NCBI RefSeq assembly: GCF_036785885.1
Contig: NC_092320.1
Span: 16,865,557-16,929,556 of the forward strand
DNA from: Coffea arabica
Taxonomy: Eukaryota; Streptophyta; Magnoliopsida; Gentianales; Rubiaceae
Length of the DNA stretch: 64,000 bases
Direction: 5' to 3'
Shown here: positions 33,972 through 46,256 of the stretch, one piece after another
Numbering within the stretch: the first letter of the stretch is position 1
Layout of the letters: every line of letters starts with the position of its first letter
Position numbers and translations under genes: made by a program
The notes under the pieces: model-generated
Seen by the model: only the letters and a program-made list of their open reading frames with translations
Database searches by the model: none
Told to the model about the DNA's origin: nothing

Positions 33972-36021
33972 GAAAAGGAAAATAAATAAAGAGTAAAAGA
34001 AAATACTGCTCAATTGAACTTGCGCAATCCGAATCCATGTCCAAGTAATGAATTTCCAACTGTATTTAAGAAAGAGTGGAGAGTTCACTTATTGCACCCT
34101 GAAAAAGACAAAATAAAAACAAATAAATTTCTTAAAAATAAAAGGTTGCAATCAACAAAATCATGCAATTTAAGGAAAAAGGAAAAATGATCAAGCATGT
34201 GGAACCATACAATGTTCAAGGGATAAAAACATGAAATGAGCTAATCTTTGCTAATCAAATATATGCATTAGTATCCAAAGCAAAGGGAAGCTAATTTCAC
34301 ACAAAAAATCCACAATCATGAACAAAATAAGTTTCATTTATACATTTTGTCATCAATGATCAAATCCCCGCAAGTACAAAAGCAATCTCAAAATGGAGGC
34401 GAACACACCAAGCCAAAATATAAATGACCTTCTTGAGAATTCATGAAATACTAGAAACCATTGAACCACAAGGATTATAAGCGCATTTATGAATTTCATC
34501 AATTAAGGTCATCTTCAATTCACCTTTTCTTTTAGAATTACCTAAGAATTCAAGAAATTATTCAACCAAGCCCCTTTTCATTCATTTGGTAATCTAAATT
34601 ACTCACATGAATATCATAAACTCCCACAAAGCTAATTAAAATGCTACATTGGCCACTTAATATGCAACTTTGTCACCAAGCCAAATTAGGCATAAATTTA
34701 GCAAAAATTCACCAAATAATTACAAACTCATGAGTTAAATATCACCAATAATCATCAATAAGTTCAATAAGCACAATGTAAAGCACCAAACTTCACAAAA
34801 TGAAAAAAATTCGAAATTGCCCCAAAAAATAAAAAAAAATAAAAATTGGCAAAATTCAAATGACAACATTTGGTGAAGATTTGTTACCTCAAACTTGTTG
34901 GTTGATGATTATGGATGCAAATGGTGAAGAAACCCCCAAAAATTTCACTCCAATTCGGCCTCAAATGGATAGTTCAAAAATTTGAAACCCTTGTTCTTGC
35001 TAAGCTCAAATCCGAATTTAGACTTGTTTTTGAAGAATTTTTAGCTATGAAATCATCTCTCAAGTGAAAAAGGAGTGTTTTGGTATACTTGGTTTGAAGA
35101 TTGGATGGTGAAAAGAGTGAGTTTAGTGAGTAGTGTGTGTTTTAGGTGTGAGTGCGTGTGTAAGTTGAAGAAGAGAGGAAAAAGAAAATGGGGAATCCGT
35201 GCGCGGATTCCTCTTTTTGCGCAAAACTGGACAGAATCCGGCCAGTTTCCGGCCGGATATCCGGACGGATTGTCGGCCGGATTCTGGCCAGTGAGTTGGA
35301 AAAAAATTTCGGATTGCAGAAGTGGATCAGAGGCCTCGGATCCATATGGATCCGAGCTCGGATCCGTGGCACGCAGTTTTCTCTGATTGCAGAAGTGGAT
35401 CCGAGGCCTTGGATCCATATGGATCTGAGCTCGGATCCGTGGATTCTGCATTTATTGCAGAAATTTCTGCAATTTTTAGTTTGGCCCCAACTTGAAACAC
35501 ACTCTCTAATTCGTGCTCTACAATGAAATTTTGAACAATTCAACACTTTACACACATGGAAAGTGACTTAAACATGAATCTCAACACCTCAAATCAAATC
35601 AAAAACATGTAGAATCCAAATTGAGGGTTGAAGTTCTTGGATCAAATAGTCCCCTCGACACTTCCAAAGCACATGATGGTGCTCAAATGGTTCAAAAGAG
35701 TGCAAATAGGTCATGAACACATTTAAACACTTGAATGCACTTCAACTTCATTCAAATGACTAACTTAACCTCATAACATAAAATTAAGCATTGTAAAACT
35801 CAAAAAATAAAGGTTAAGCTTCCCTTTTTCGCATTAGTCTCCACTCCTTATAAACTCCTTTGCACTTGAAATAATTCGCATGATTCCTTGTCATTGCTAC
35901 CTACAAAACACACAAAAACATTAATCAAACAACCAAAACTTACTAAAAACAAGAAATCGTTGGGTTGCCTCCCAACAAGCGCTTCTTTATAGTCATTAGC
36001 TTGACTATATCACCTCATTTT
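33972..36021. other. Non-coding interior of the LTR element
   Basis: AT-rich filler with no coding frame. It holds an AATCCGGCC cluster (35233-35291) and GGATCCGAGCTCGGATCC palindromes (35348-35365; a one-base variant at 35421-35438). The minus-strand sequence GGGAGGCAACCCAA, just 3' of the gag-like ORF, is at about 35961-35975. Overlapping open frames at 35053-35555 are repeat-driven. Confidence 0.65.
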
Positions 36022-36497
36022 TCAAGGAGGTTTAGTTAACGAATAATCCACCATTTTAGGCCGTGGTGGGTCATTAAAAGGTGACTTTATAGCAAAAGCC
36101 ACAAGATCTAATGATGTGAGAAATGGAAGTAGCTTACCTATTCCAAGTGTTTCATAGATATTACCTTGAATATGCACCACTTGAGAACTTACCAAAGGAA
36201 ATGCCATGAAAGTATCTTGGGTAGGAATATCTTTAAAACCTGTACTTTTTATACACTCCTCAAGAGGGGTGAAAAATGAGTCATTAAAACTCACCTCTTG
36301 AGGTTCAAAGTTAGTTCCAAAGATATTATCATGTGAAATGGACATTTGCTCATTGAAACACAATTGAGATTCATCATTTTCATCAAAATGCATCCCATTT
36401 TCACATACAACATTCCCACCATTCATGCTAGGATCATTTTGCACATTATTAGAGGAAATAACTTCACACAATGCACTCAATTGCTCATGTATATCAC
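36022..36497 (-). pseudogene. Gag-like ORF, C-terminal half only
   Basis: It aligns with the distal half of the gag-like ORF at 13984-15324 (DIHEQLxxLCEVISSNN through YSLTKPP). The zinc knuckle and everything upstream, including the primer-binding site, are gone: sequence passes straight from gag into the second base of the LTR at 36498. The open frame continues a few codons into the LTR by chance. Confidence 0.85.
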
Positions 36498-38299
36498 GAC
36501 GTGCGCAGGGTATACATATCAATTTAACCTCATTCTAATCAAGTTTTACATTTATAAACTCCTAAACACCCCACACGCGATTTATCGCAAGTATACGAAT
36601 CGTGAGCGAGTATAGGGTATTAAGGGTCGATCCCACAAGGAAGATTGCAATTACCGGTACTACTAAAGCTTCTCTATTATTTAGACTATCAATGAATTAT
36701 AACAAATTTTACCTACTCAAATTATACAAAATAACAAATAAAAGCTCCTTAGGTTGTGGTATCCCTAACTACTCATGCAAGTGCTATATTTGGATCATTG
36801 AATACTACGTCTAAGCTAATTATAGTGTAATTTCCTTAAACATGTGAAACCTACTTTCGTAGTGAATCAACTATACTCATAACTAATCCATACCTATTTT
36901 CATGGTTATGAAATTAGCTACAAGTTCATTTCTTCAATGAAATTACATGAAATGAATCACTAAAAACCACATAAGTGCACCTCTACTTTCGTGAGTGTAC
37001 TCCCTATGTTTAGCACCTCTTGAACTAGTGTTAAATCTCAATTTTCATTGCAGAAACAACACCTTAGATAATCACAATCAATGGTACCAGATTAATCATG
37101 ATTTAAAGAGCCAAAGTGCTAAATAACTTGCTCAAATCATAGCAATCAAATAACCAAATAATAAACACTAACAATCATAGAAAGTTCAACCAAACCCAAG
37201 GCTTAAACTTTAAACACACATATTGAACACAAAATCCAGAACTTGTATATTAACTAAACTTGGAATCAAATACAAAAGATAAAGAGTTTGGAAGGAATAC
37301 AACCCTTGTCACATGAGCTTTCTTCCTTGCCTTCTTCATCCTCCATCTTCATCCTAATCTAGATAATAAACAAGAATGGAAAAGCTACACTACTCTATAC
37401 TAAGCTAAACTAACACTAGAGAGATGAAAGAGCTACATTTCTGCAGACTCCAAGCTTTCTCCCGTAGCTCACTCTATTTTTCTGCTATGGACTCCCATCT
37501 CCTTCCTTTTGCAATGAATTTGGCTATTTAATGATGAAAGGTTGGTCAAGAAATGATGTTTTCAACTCCCTTTTACAGCTGGGAATGTTTCTCACATGTC
37601 TAGCATCACATGTGAGTTGGTGGAGGTGAAATTGAGTTTTACGCGTATAAAGCAGCCTTTTCTGACCAGTGATCCGAGCTGCTACAGTGCCTCGGATCCA
37701 CTAACCCAGAAACAGCCGAGGGTTCGGATGAATAGTGGATCCGAGTGTGGATCACTTGCTCTGTTTTTGGCCCAACTTCAACCGATCTTTTCTTGATGTT
37801 AGAGGCTGAACCAGCTCATGTGTAAAACACGAAAGTTGTAGCCTTTTGAGTTATCTTTCCAATGCATCAAGAATCACCTCATTTGGATCTGTGTAGGCTG
37901 AGATATGACTGAAATACCCTTGTCTGCTCATTGCCCTGTTTCAGTTTCGACCAACAGAAATTAGCTAATGTAATTCGGCTTTTTGATTTTGACAACCTTC
38001 AAACTGGATTCGGATGTCTTCACCAAAGTTGTAGATCTATCTCTTATCTTCAAATGGGTTCAAGAATCATCCCAATCCGATCATTGTAACTCAAGTTATA
38101 GCCGAAATACGAAAATGTGTCAAAACTGTCAAAATACACAAAATCCAAGTAAAAAGTGATAAAAACATCATTTAACCACTTAAAAGCATTTTATACCAAT
38201 TATAGCCAAAATGAATCATTTTCTTCCAATAATATATCCAAAGTGACTAAAAATAATATAAAATATCATACAATTATTACGTAAATTAGTCACTTATCA
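36498..38299 (-). repeat. 5' LTR, 1802 bp
   Basis: It begins GACGTGCGCAGGG, one base short of the expected TG, and ends CACTTATCA. It contains GGGTCGATCCCACAAGG near its 3' end. It is nearly identical to 30333-32828 once the nested fragment is removed. Confidence 0.88.
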
Positions 38300-38304
38300 A
38301 GTAC

Positions 38305-39766
38305 CTATTATTTATTTCATTACAAAGTTTAAATATTTACATCCAGATAGAGTAATGCTAATGACACTTCAATTATTGTTAACGACACTAAGTTTACCTT
38401 TATAAAAGTTGGTCAAGAAAATGAAGTGTCAATGACAACAATTGTTAAACTAAAACAATTTTCTTTCTTTTGGGAAAATCAAACTACTTTCCCAAGTATA
38501 TATTTCACTTTTATGTTTTAAAAAATCTCAATCTGTTAATTAAATTCACAATGTTGCTATTATAAAAAATATTCCTTCTCAAATTAACATGAATGAGTAG
38601 ATGTAAGATATAAATGTGGTAAAATATCGCTCATACACATGTCATGGATTTTTTAAATTTTCAACAAACAATGATTTTGTTGTTAAAAATATAACATGGT
38701 AATCTGTTGTGGTAATTATTTTAGGATTCTTTTGTACATGAAATGAATTTAATTTAAATTACACAATAGATTATATGGGCATGTGAATTTTTTTATTGGT
38801 TGAGGTAATTAATATCTTTTTATTGAACCGTTAGTGGTGATTGCTAGTCAAGGGTGAAACTACAATAAAAAATAAAGTTAGTGAGAAAAGTGCAAATGGC
38901 TATGGGTTTTAGTGCTTAAAACAAAAAAAAAAGGATAAAATTTTTCTTTTTGAGTTATAAAGTGTCCTTCCATGTGATAGAACTCTCTATTAAAATTTGA
39001 AACGGTTAAGAATTCACAAAATTTTTTAAATTTTAATAGTAAGTTTAACTTAAAGAAAAATAAATTTTATCAACCAGCAAATTTACTGAAATTGTAAATT
39101 TCCTATATGACTAAAACTTACTGTTTTAGGGGATGTACTTACCAATTTTCTAATAAACTTACCAACACTAATATTGATTATTTAATACGATATTGGAAAA
39201 AATGCTAAAAAACTAATCTTTTGCCAAAGTTAATGGAATCCGGCAGTAGTGCATTACCCCATTGTTGTTACTATTACTTGCAATACCTTAGCATTGTCCT
39301 TTAATAGGGACATGCTGGGAGATGAATGGGTCGGATAGTAAGAAGGGGTGAATGTAAGTAAGAGAAATCTCCTATTTATATTTAAGAAAAAAAGTTCACA
39401 GTATAATGCAAGCTGAATAGTGAAGTTAAAAATTTGCTAGAGTGGAGGATGGGATTTAAAATCATTATGAAAAATGTTATCGAGTCCATAATATTGTTAT
39501 TGAAATCTTATGATACGTGTTGCAAGTAAACCAAAAGGGATGCCAAGAAAAGGTTGTATAAAATCCAAATAAAGAATGGAGTGTTTATTATTAGGTGGAA
39601 ATCACACTCCACTACTAATCAAAACCAGGCCGATAGTAACGACTTAAAAAAAATTAAGCTTGATTTGTATTTTAATCAAGAACTCTTTTTTTTGGTAGAA
39701 GGTCAATTGTAATCCAACTAAACTACTGTGGGAGGCTCCAGACCCACACTGACAACTATAAAAAAA
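38305..39766. other. Beta spacer, left part: empty sites for the MsrB retrocopy and the TAA element
   Basis: It is collinear with 1942-2490, 3258-3626 and 5564-6113. The MsrB target appears once at about 38831-38852 and the TAA target at about 39213. No gene. Confidence 0.8.
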
Positions 39767-40202
39767 GGAGGGTTATTATCACTTTACCCTCTTAACGTTC
39801 AGTGCCACTATCAATTGTTTCCTTAACGTTATTTTATAGTCATTTTGCCTCCAAAACTAACGATCAAATTTAATGGAGTATATTAATTAAAGTAAAAAGA
39901 CATGTTTAGCCCTTAAAATTATTATCACTTTATCCCCTTAAACTATAACATCATTATCAATTTACTCCATAGAGTTTTTTTTTAAACAATTTATCCCACC
40001 ATTAAATTAACTTAGTAAGTTAAAGAATTTTAGAAGAAAGTACCCTCCTTTTTGTATGATAAAAATAATAAAAAATTTAGAGTGACTCTTCTTCTTTTTA
40101 GTATCAAGAAAAAAAAGTCAAAGTGCTAATCTCTTTCTTCTTGACAATTTTATTAATATTGAAAAAAATAGAAAGATAGGAAGGGGAACGGGGGAGAGAG
40201 AG

Positions 40203-40249
<47 letters not shown>

Positions 40250-41156
40250 AATTCTTTTTTTTTAAATACAAATAAGAAAGAATCAAATACTTTTATTATA
40301 TAAAAATTAAGGGTTAAAAACAAAAAAAAACCCCTGTAGTAAGCCTAATACACAGAAAAGTCCCTTATGGTTTCAAAATATACAACACGACACCTCATGC
40401 TGTGTATTAGGTTTATCACAGGGGGCTTTTTTGTTTTTTACCCAAAAATTAATTCACTTTTCTGTTTACGACCAAATTCCAATCCTAATTCCGACAACCT
40501 TAAAGTAATATGATAATGCTAGACTCTTCTTTATTTTCTTTCTTTGCAAAATCTGATATTCTGTCTCCTTCTTTCCTATCTTCTTTTCTTTTCCAAATAT
40601 TAATAAGTGTGAAATTTTTTTTGAGAAAATCATTTTATTTTTATGTTTTTGGATCTCTTAAAGTAAAAAAAAAAGGAAGAATAACCTTTTCAATTTTTTT
40701 ATTTTTAATTATATACAAAAAAGAGTAAATATATTAAAAATTTTTTGACCATATTAGTTAGATTAACGATGAGATAAAATGCCTAGAAAATAATGTTAGG
40801 AATTAAAACGACTGTATCACTATAATTTTAAGGGATAAAGTGATAATAATAATAATGTGATAATGCTATAAAATAACGGAATATTTTTGTCTAAAATTTC
40901 TTAACATGTTGGATTGAATTACTTATAGGGTGAAATGACTAAAAGATAATGTTAGGGGTTAAATTGATAGTAGTAATATAGTTTAAAGGGATAAAGCGAT
41001 AATAATGTGATAATGCTATAAAATAACGGAATATTTTTGTCTAAAATTTCTTAACATGTTGGATTGAATTACTTATAGGGTGAAATGACTAAAAGATAAT
41101 GTTAGGGGTATAATTGACAGTAGTAATATAGTTTAAAGGGATAGCGATAATAACCC
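39767..41156. repeat. MITE-like inverted-repeat element, beta copy with internal changes
   Basis: Homologous to 6114-7171. It differs by an expanded (GA)n tract (40194-40246), the 133-bp MITE at 40311-40443 and a 150-bp tandem duplication (40851-41150; AATAATGTGATAATGC begins both copies). Confidence 0.6.
40311..40443. mobile_element. Small MITE, 133 bp, TSD AAAAATTAA
   Basis: Present only in the beta spacer; the alpha copy has the empty site at about 6610-6620. Flanking AAAAATTAA is at 40302-40310 and 40444-40452. The TIRs are GGGTTAAAAACAAAAAA at the left and GGGTAAAAAACAAAAAA (right, reverse complement). A 9-bp target suggests a Mutator-type MITE. Confidence 0.85.
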
Positions 41157-42001
41157 AAAAAAAATTAAGCTTGGTATGTATTTTAATCAAGATTTTTGTT
41201 GGTATTTTAATGCAACTAAACTACTAGGGGAGGCACCTATTAAATCTACTAATGGAGATTTGATTGAGGGATCTGCTTCAGAAATTTATACTCATCACCG
41301 TACCCAAGTACGGCCACGTGCTCGCAATTCTTGGAGTTGGTATTTTAAGGATGATGTTTTTACCCGATCTTCAACATCGCCAAAAACTTCTAACCATAAC
41401 TAGTAAAATGCTTTCATATCAATTACGAGATTAGTTATCAATTGGGATCAATACGTTGGTTCCTTTACAATGCCAATCCCATGTTTATTATTTTGACATT
41501 CAATTAATGTCTCACTCAATAGATAAGTGAAGCATATGATCTACACATGCTTATATAGTTCATTAGAAGATGCCGTTAGAATAAAGAAACTCAAGATCCA
41601 ATCTCAAGTGCCAAGCAAGACCTTGAAAGTACTTTGGAGGTATTTGAATATCAAGAACTGAAATAAAAGAAATGAAGCTTCGTCATGTGGGATATCCAGA
41701 GATTCAAAGTACATAGTACAAATCACGCCAACCTATGAAGACTTCAGTACCCTTTGGAAATGGAATTGCAGACTTTATCACTCATCTCAACGGCTAGATT
41801 AATGTCCAAGATGGGCCTAATATTTGTTTTTTGTTTTGGGAACGAGAAATTGAGACAATCCGACACACTCAAGCCTGGTTGTATGGCATGATAACATGTC
41901 CCTCTTATCTATTCTTAGACCTTCTAACTTAAGTTTTAAATATATGTATACATTCTCATTTGCTTTTATCCTGCGTCACATTGGCAGTTTCACTGCTAAA
42001 A
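41157..42001. other. DUF642 5' flank (beta), SINE-free
   Basis: Homologous to 7172-8220 without the SINE; GATTTGATTGAG occurs once. The 75-residue open frame at 41176-41403 exists only because the SINE is absent and shows no domain, so I do not call it. Confidence 0.55.
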
Positions 42002-44133
42002 ATGGCTTCCATTCTCTCCCTCTGCATTTTATTCATAATGTGTATTTACCAAAGCCTTTCTTTCGCGGCTGTTGCGCCATTTCTTGATGGTATGCTTTAA
42101 ATAGTCTTTAATTTTTTTCATATAAAATTGCTAAATTAACTTTTCTTAGGTACGAGCTAACCCTGGTACAATTTTTTTTTTTTTTTTTTGGGTTTATGCC
42201 AAATAAAGTCACTTTACCATATCATTTTTATGTCAGCACTCAGCACATGACGGAGCGAATATCAAATCTTACCTATTAATTTCACTTGACATGCAAACAT
42301 GATCCACGTAAATTGTAGAAAAATCAAATGCGCAGCGTTAATTTTCTCTAACATGTTCAACATCAAGAGCAACACGAACCCGTTTGAATTTTTGATTTTG
42401 AATCTAATGGTGTTTGACTTGTCTTTTCGATACTTGGAAAAGGTTTTTCGCTCTGGACTTCTTTTTAATCATTGATATGAACTGACCTTCTATGTACTCT
42501 TCCTCTTTATTATTATTTTTTCTGAAAAATTCGAACAATGGCAGGATACAAGAACAAGGAGAAAAATTTACTCATAACTGGCAGTAGTAGTATGTTTTTC
42601 TAACCATATTCCTGTTTACATTTTGCAGGTCTACTAGAAAATGGTAACTTTGAGGAAGGGCCAAAGGTATCAAACCTTAAGAAAAGACAGATCATAGGAA
42701 AATACTCCTTGCCCAAATGGGAAATTCATGGCATAGTTGAATATGTTTCAAGTGGACCGCAACCTGGTGGTTTTTACTTCGCAATCCCTCGTGGGGCTCA
42801 GGCAGCGAGGCTTGGAAATGAGGCTTCCATATCTCAATATGTTAAGGTGAAACCTGGAGCAATGTACTCATTGACCTTTGCAGTCACCAGGACTTGTGCC
42901 CAAGATGAGAAGCTAAGGGGTTCTGTCCCTGGTTTTTCGACTGAACTCCCAATTCAAACACTGTTTAGCAGCGATGGTGGTGATACTTATGCATGGGCTG
43001 TTAAGGCAACTTCTGATGTTTTCAAGGTTACATTTCATAATCCTGGAATTCAAGAGGATCCTACCTGTGGACCTCTTCTGGATGCAATTGCAATCAAGGA
43101 GATACTTCCTCTCAGATACACTAAGGGTAAGTCCTCTTCCAAATTTGGAATTTTTTTCCAATATCATCTGCCTCCCAGATCTTTAAGCAGATTTGTGAAA
43201 GCTCGATATTGGCCAGTACAAGAAAAATGTTAATGGCACACACTTATCTGTTAATGATACTCCTCTTGACTTTTCTAATGGCAGTTGTAAATTCAAAGAA
43301 AAACATGGCAATTTTTATCTGATTCACATGGCAAAAGGTTGAAAAAAAAAAGGGTGCCGTTCACAGAGAAAGGAGTGCCATTAACATTTATCCCAAAATA
43401 ATTGTCTGAATTGTTGGGCAATCGTCGTAAGTTGATCACAACCCAACTGCCTTTTTGTTCCTTTTATTATTGACTGTCGATATTCGTTCACGAAGACACT
43501 ATCTTTAAAATATAAATTTGTAGTTTCTTCTAAATATATAGTAAATGTTAACCAATGCAATGTATATTTTATAATTCATAGAAAGCTCCTAATTTGCACT
43601 GAAGCTATGCAGGTAACTTGGTCAAAAATGGTGATTTTGAAACCGGCCCTCATGTGTTCAAGAATTTCTCAACTGGGGTGCTGCTCCTCCCTAAGAGGAC
43701 GGACATCTACTCATCGCTCCCTGGATGGATTGTTGAATCCCTCAAACCAGTTAAGTATGTTGACTCGAAGCATTTCTCCGTTCCCCAGGGACTTGCAGCT
43801 ATTGAATTGGTTGGAGGAATAGAAACAGCTATTGCACAAATCATAAGAACAGTACCTAACAAGTTCTACTTTCTTTCCTTCGCTTTTGGGGATGCTAGGA
43901 ATGGTTGTCATGGATCAATGACGATTGAAGCTTTTGCAGCTAGGAAAACCATAAAAGTTTCATTTACATCAACTGGAATTGGTGGATCCAAGACTGCCAT
44001 CCTCAAGTTTCAAGCACTTTCAAACAGAACAAGAATAACCTTTTATAGCCCAAATTATCACACAAAGCTTCATGACTATGGTCACATATGTGGTCCTGTT
44101 TTGGATGATGTTATAGTGTTTCCTCTCAAATAG
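42002..44133 (+). CDS. DUF642 secreted cell-wall protein (beta copy), three exons
   Basis: Exons are 42002-42089, 42629-43126 and 43613-44133, giving 368 residues with signal peptide and two DUF642 domains as in the alpha copies. The two coding differences I found are both in domain 1. Residue 127 is Gly instead of Val (EKLRGSV), at a position that in the family is normally hydrophobic. Residue 176 is Cys (DPTCGPL), which is the family-typical residue. Thus this copy keeps the probable C119-C176 disulfide that the alpha copies lack. It converges on the NAC gene at 46257-48894. Confidence 0.92.
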
Positions 44134-44560
44134 TCACTGTTTGGGTGAAGATCAAACAGAGTGATCAAAAAGCAACATAGTTTTGGAAGCTTTTTCTTTT
44201 CTTTTCTTTTCTTTTTTGTTAGTTCATGAACAAGACAACCCAAACCCATAAACATCGATCCACGGTATGAGGGAGGGGAAGTGGGCGCATGAGATATAAA
44301 TTGTGTAATTTATATCTCTATACTATTAAAAAAAATCTTTCTAGTTTCTAAAGTTTAGGCTTCAAATATTGCATAGGATCAATTTAAGCCATTCATTTTA
44401 TTTGTTTTTTGTTTTTTGGCTAACATTGCATTTTTTTTTAATATCTTGACATTACTACAAGTCTATAACCTTGGATTTAAGAAGTGTTTTTTTGGCTAAC
44501 ATTGCAATTTTTAAATATCTTGACATCTATCATTGCTGCACTGTTATTAGGATTATATAA
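44134..44560. other. DUF642 3' flank (beta)
   Basis: As 10355-10841, but one of the ~75-bp tandem repeats is partly deleted (around 44410) and a TTTTC repeat is expanded near 44195. No gene. Confidence 0.55.
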
Positions 44561-45542
44561 GAGATAATTTCAAAAACCTCCCTTGAGGTTTTTTCTAATC
44601 ACACCTAACACCCCTCAAGTCTCTAAAATCACACTTAACACCCTTAGAATGACAACCTTTGTAACATAATAGCCCTTTTATGTAAAAATATATTAAAAAA
44701 TATGTTTAGTAGAGGGACTATAGTATTCTTCCAATTTTGCCCTTTTGTTAGTTGATTTTTAAATTTTAGAAGATTAAAATAAAAACAAATAGAACTACAA
44801 TATTTACATAGAAATTGAAGGAGTGTAAGTACAATAACTGCTGAATTGTATCATTTTTGTTGATTCATATGACCATTATAAGATCTGTGCCAAAGTTTTT
44901 GATAGAAAGGGAAAAAAAATTTTGAATACTGTTTGTTAACCAGTTTTTTCAAAAATTTTGTTTTTGATAATTGAAAACCATTATAGGTATATTTAATATG
45001 CATTTTTTCCATGATTTCAATTGCATCCCAGCATTTTTTTCACCAAATGAATGATTTTAACATATTTTTCCCTCACCTCTTACTGATTAAACTACATAAC
45101 AAGATAAAATCGTAGTTAAAAAAAGATAGATTTTCTATGTTTAGATTATCTAAGTACCTCAAAACCTATCTTCTGTTGCATATGCAAAAAAAATAGAGCC
45201 CAAATTTTATGGCATTTTTGTTACTTTATTTTTACATAATCGAACATAAATGTTTTTTCCTTTTTCTTGCCTTTTCTTGCATAAGAAATATGAAAAGGCA
45301 AAAAGGAATCAACTTGTTTTTATTTTCATCTTCTAGTTTTCAAAAATCAACTTGCAAAAGGGCGAATGTGGAAGAATATTATAGTCTCTCTCTTAAATAC
45401 ATTTTTAATACTATTTTTACCTAAACGGGTTGATATGCTACAAAAGTTGTCATTCTAAGGGTGCTAAGTGTGATTTCAAAAACTTTAGGGGTGCTAGGTG
45501 TGATTAGGAAAAACCTCAAAGAAGGTTTCTGAAATTATCCCG
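44561..45542. mobile_element. Long-TIR MITE, copy 3, TSD TTATATAA
   Basis: Same element and site as 10842-11823, flanked by TTATATAA at 44553-44560 and 45543-45550. Confidence 0.85.
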
Positions 45543-45550
45543 TTATATAA

Positions 45551-46256
45551 TTTGAGCTATGATTTGATGTATCTGTTATTAGGATTATATAATCTGAAAT
45601 ATGATTTGATGTATTCATGTGTGTATGTATGTGTGTTTTTAAACGATTTATTCGTTGGATCCTGATTTTGAAAACTTGAATTTAGTATTTGGGTTGCTAG
45701 TCATTTTCTTTTTTCATTGGAAGGGAGAACATACTAAATTAATGTAACCACCAAACCATCAATCGATAATCCATTCAGTCTATCCGTCATAGAGTTTTGT
45801 TTTAAAAGCGCAATCTGTCCTGATGACCTACCAATTCTTTTGACCGCTCATGGTTATGAAAAAAATTTTAACTAATTACAAATTATTTATTTTTAACTAA
45901 AGACTAGCATATGTGAAAATAATTTATAAGTAAGTTGTTTTGAAGGCTTGTAATTAATATAGCTAACCATAGGATGTGGAAGTGTTCATGTTTGAAAGGA
46001 AGAAGAAAAATCGCAAATATACACTACACATAGACCATAAGGAAAAAACTCAACATATACATAAGTGAAAATTAAGTAAGTAAAGAAACAAGCATGGATT
46101 GTTGCCCATATCAATCAAGACGAAATTAGTAATTAAAACCTGCTAAAATCCTTGTCCTTGTTTATACATTGCATACAACAACACCACTACTGTAATCAAA
46201 ATATGTATGATACTTCTACTTATTGCCTGAATTCTCACCATCAATTTTGAGAGAGG
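45551..46256. other. NAC 3' flank
   Basis: Homologous to 11832-12537; no gene seen. Confidence 0.55.

Larger units (their letters stand above)
30333..38299 (-). mobile_element. Complete non-autonomous gag-only LTR retrotransposon, 7.97 kb, TSD AGTAC
   Basis: AGTAC lies at 30328-30332 and 38300-38304, and the empty site occurs at about 1938-1944. The LTRs (30333-32828 and 36498-38299) are nearly identical, so insertion is recent. Minus-strand order: 5' LTR, gag remnant, GGGAGGCAACCCAA signature, non-coding DNA, internal hairpin/polypurine tract, doubled GAGTAACCGGG module, 3' polypurine tract, 3' LTR. No polymerase genes are present. The gag N-terminus and primer-binding site are deleted at the 5' LTR junction (36497/36498), so this copy cannot be mobilised in its present form. 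Confidence 0.9.

Noticed and set aside
35053..35555. Overlapping 100-137-residue frames on both strands
   Set aside because: Same cause: GGATCCGAG and AATCCGGCC repeats.
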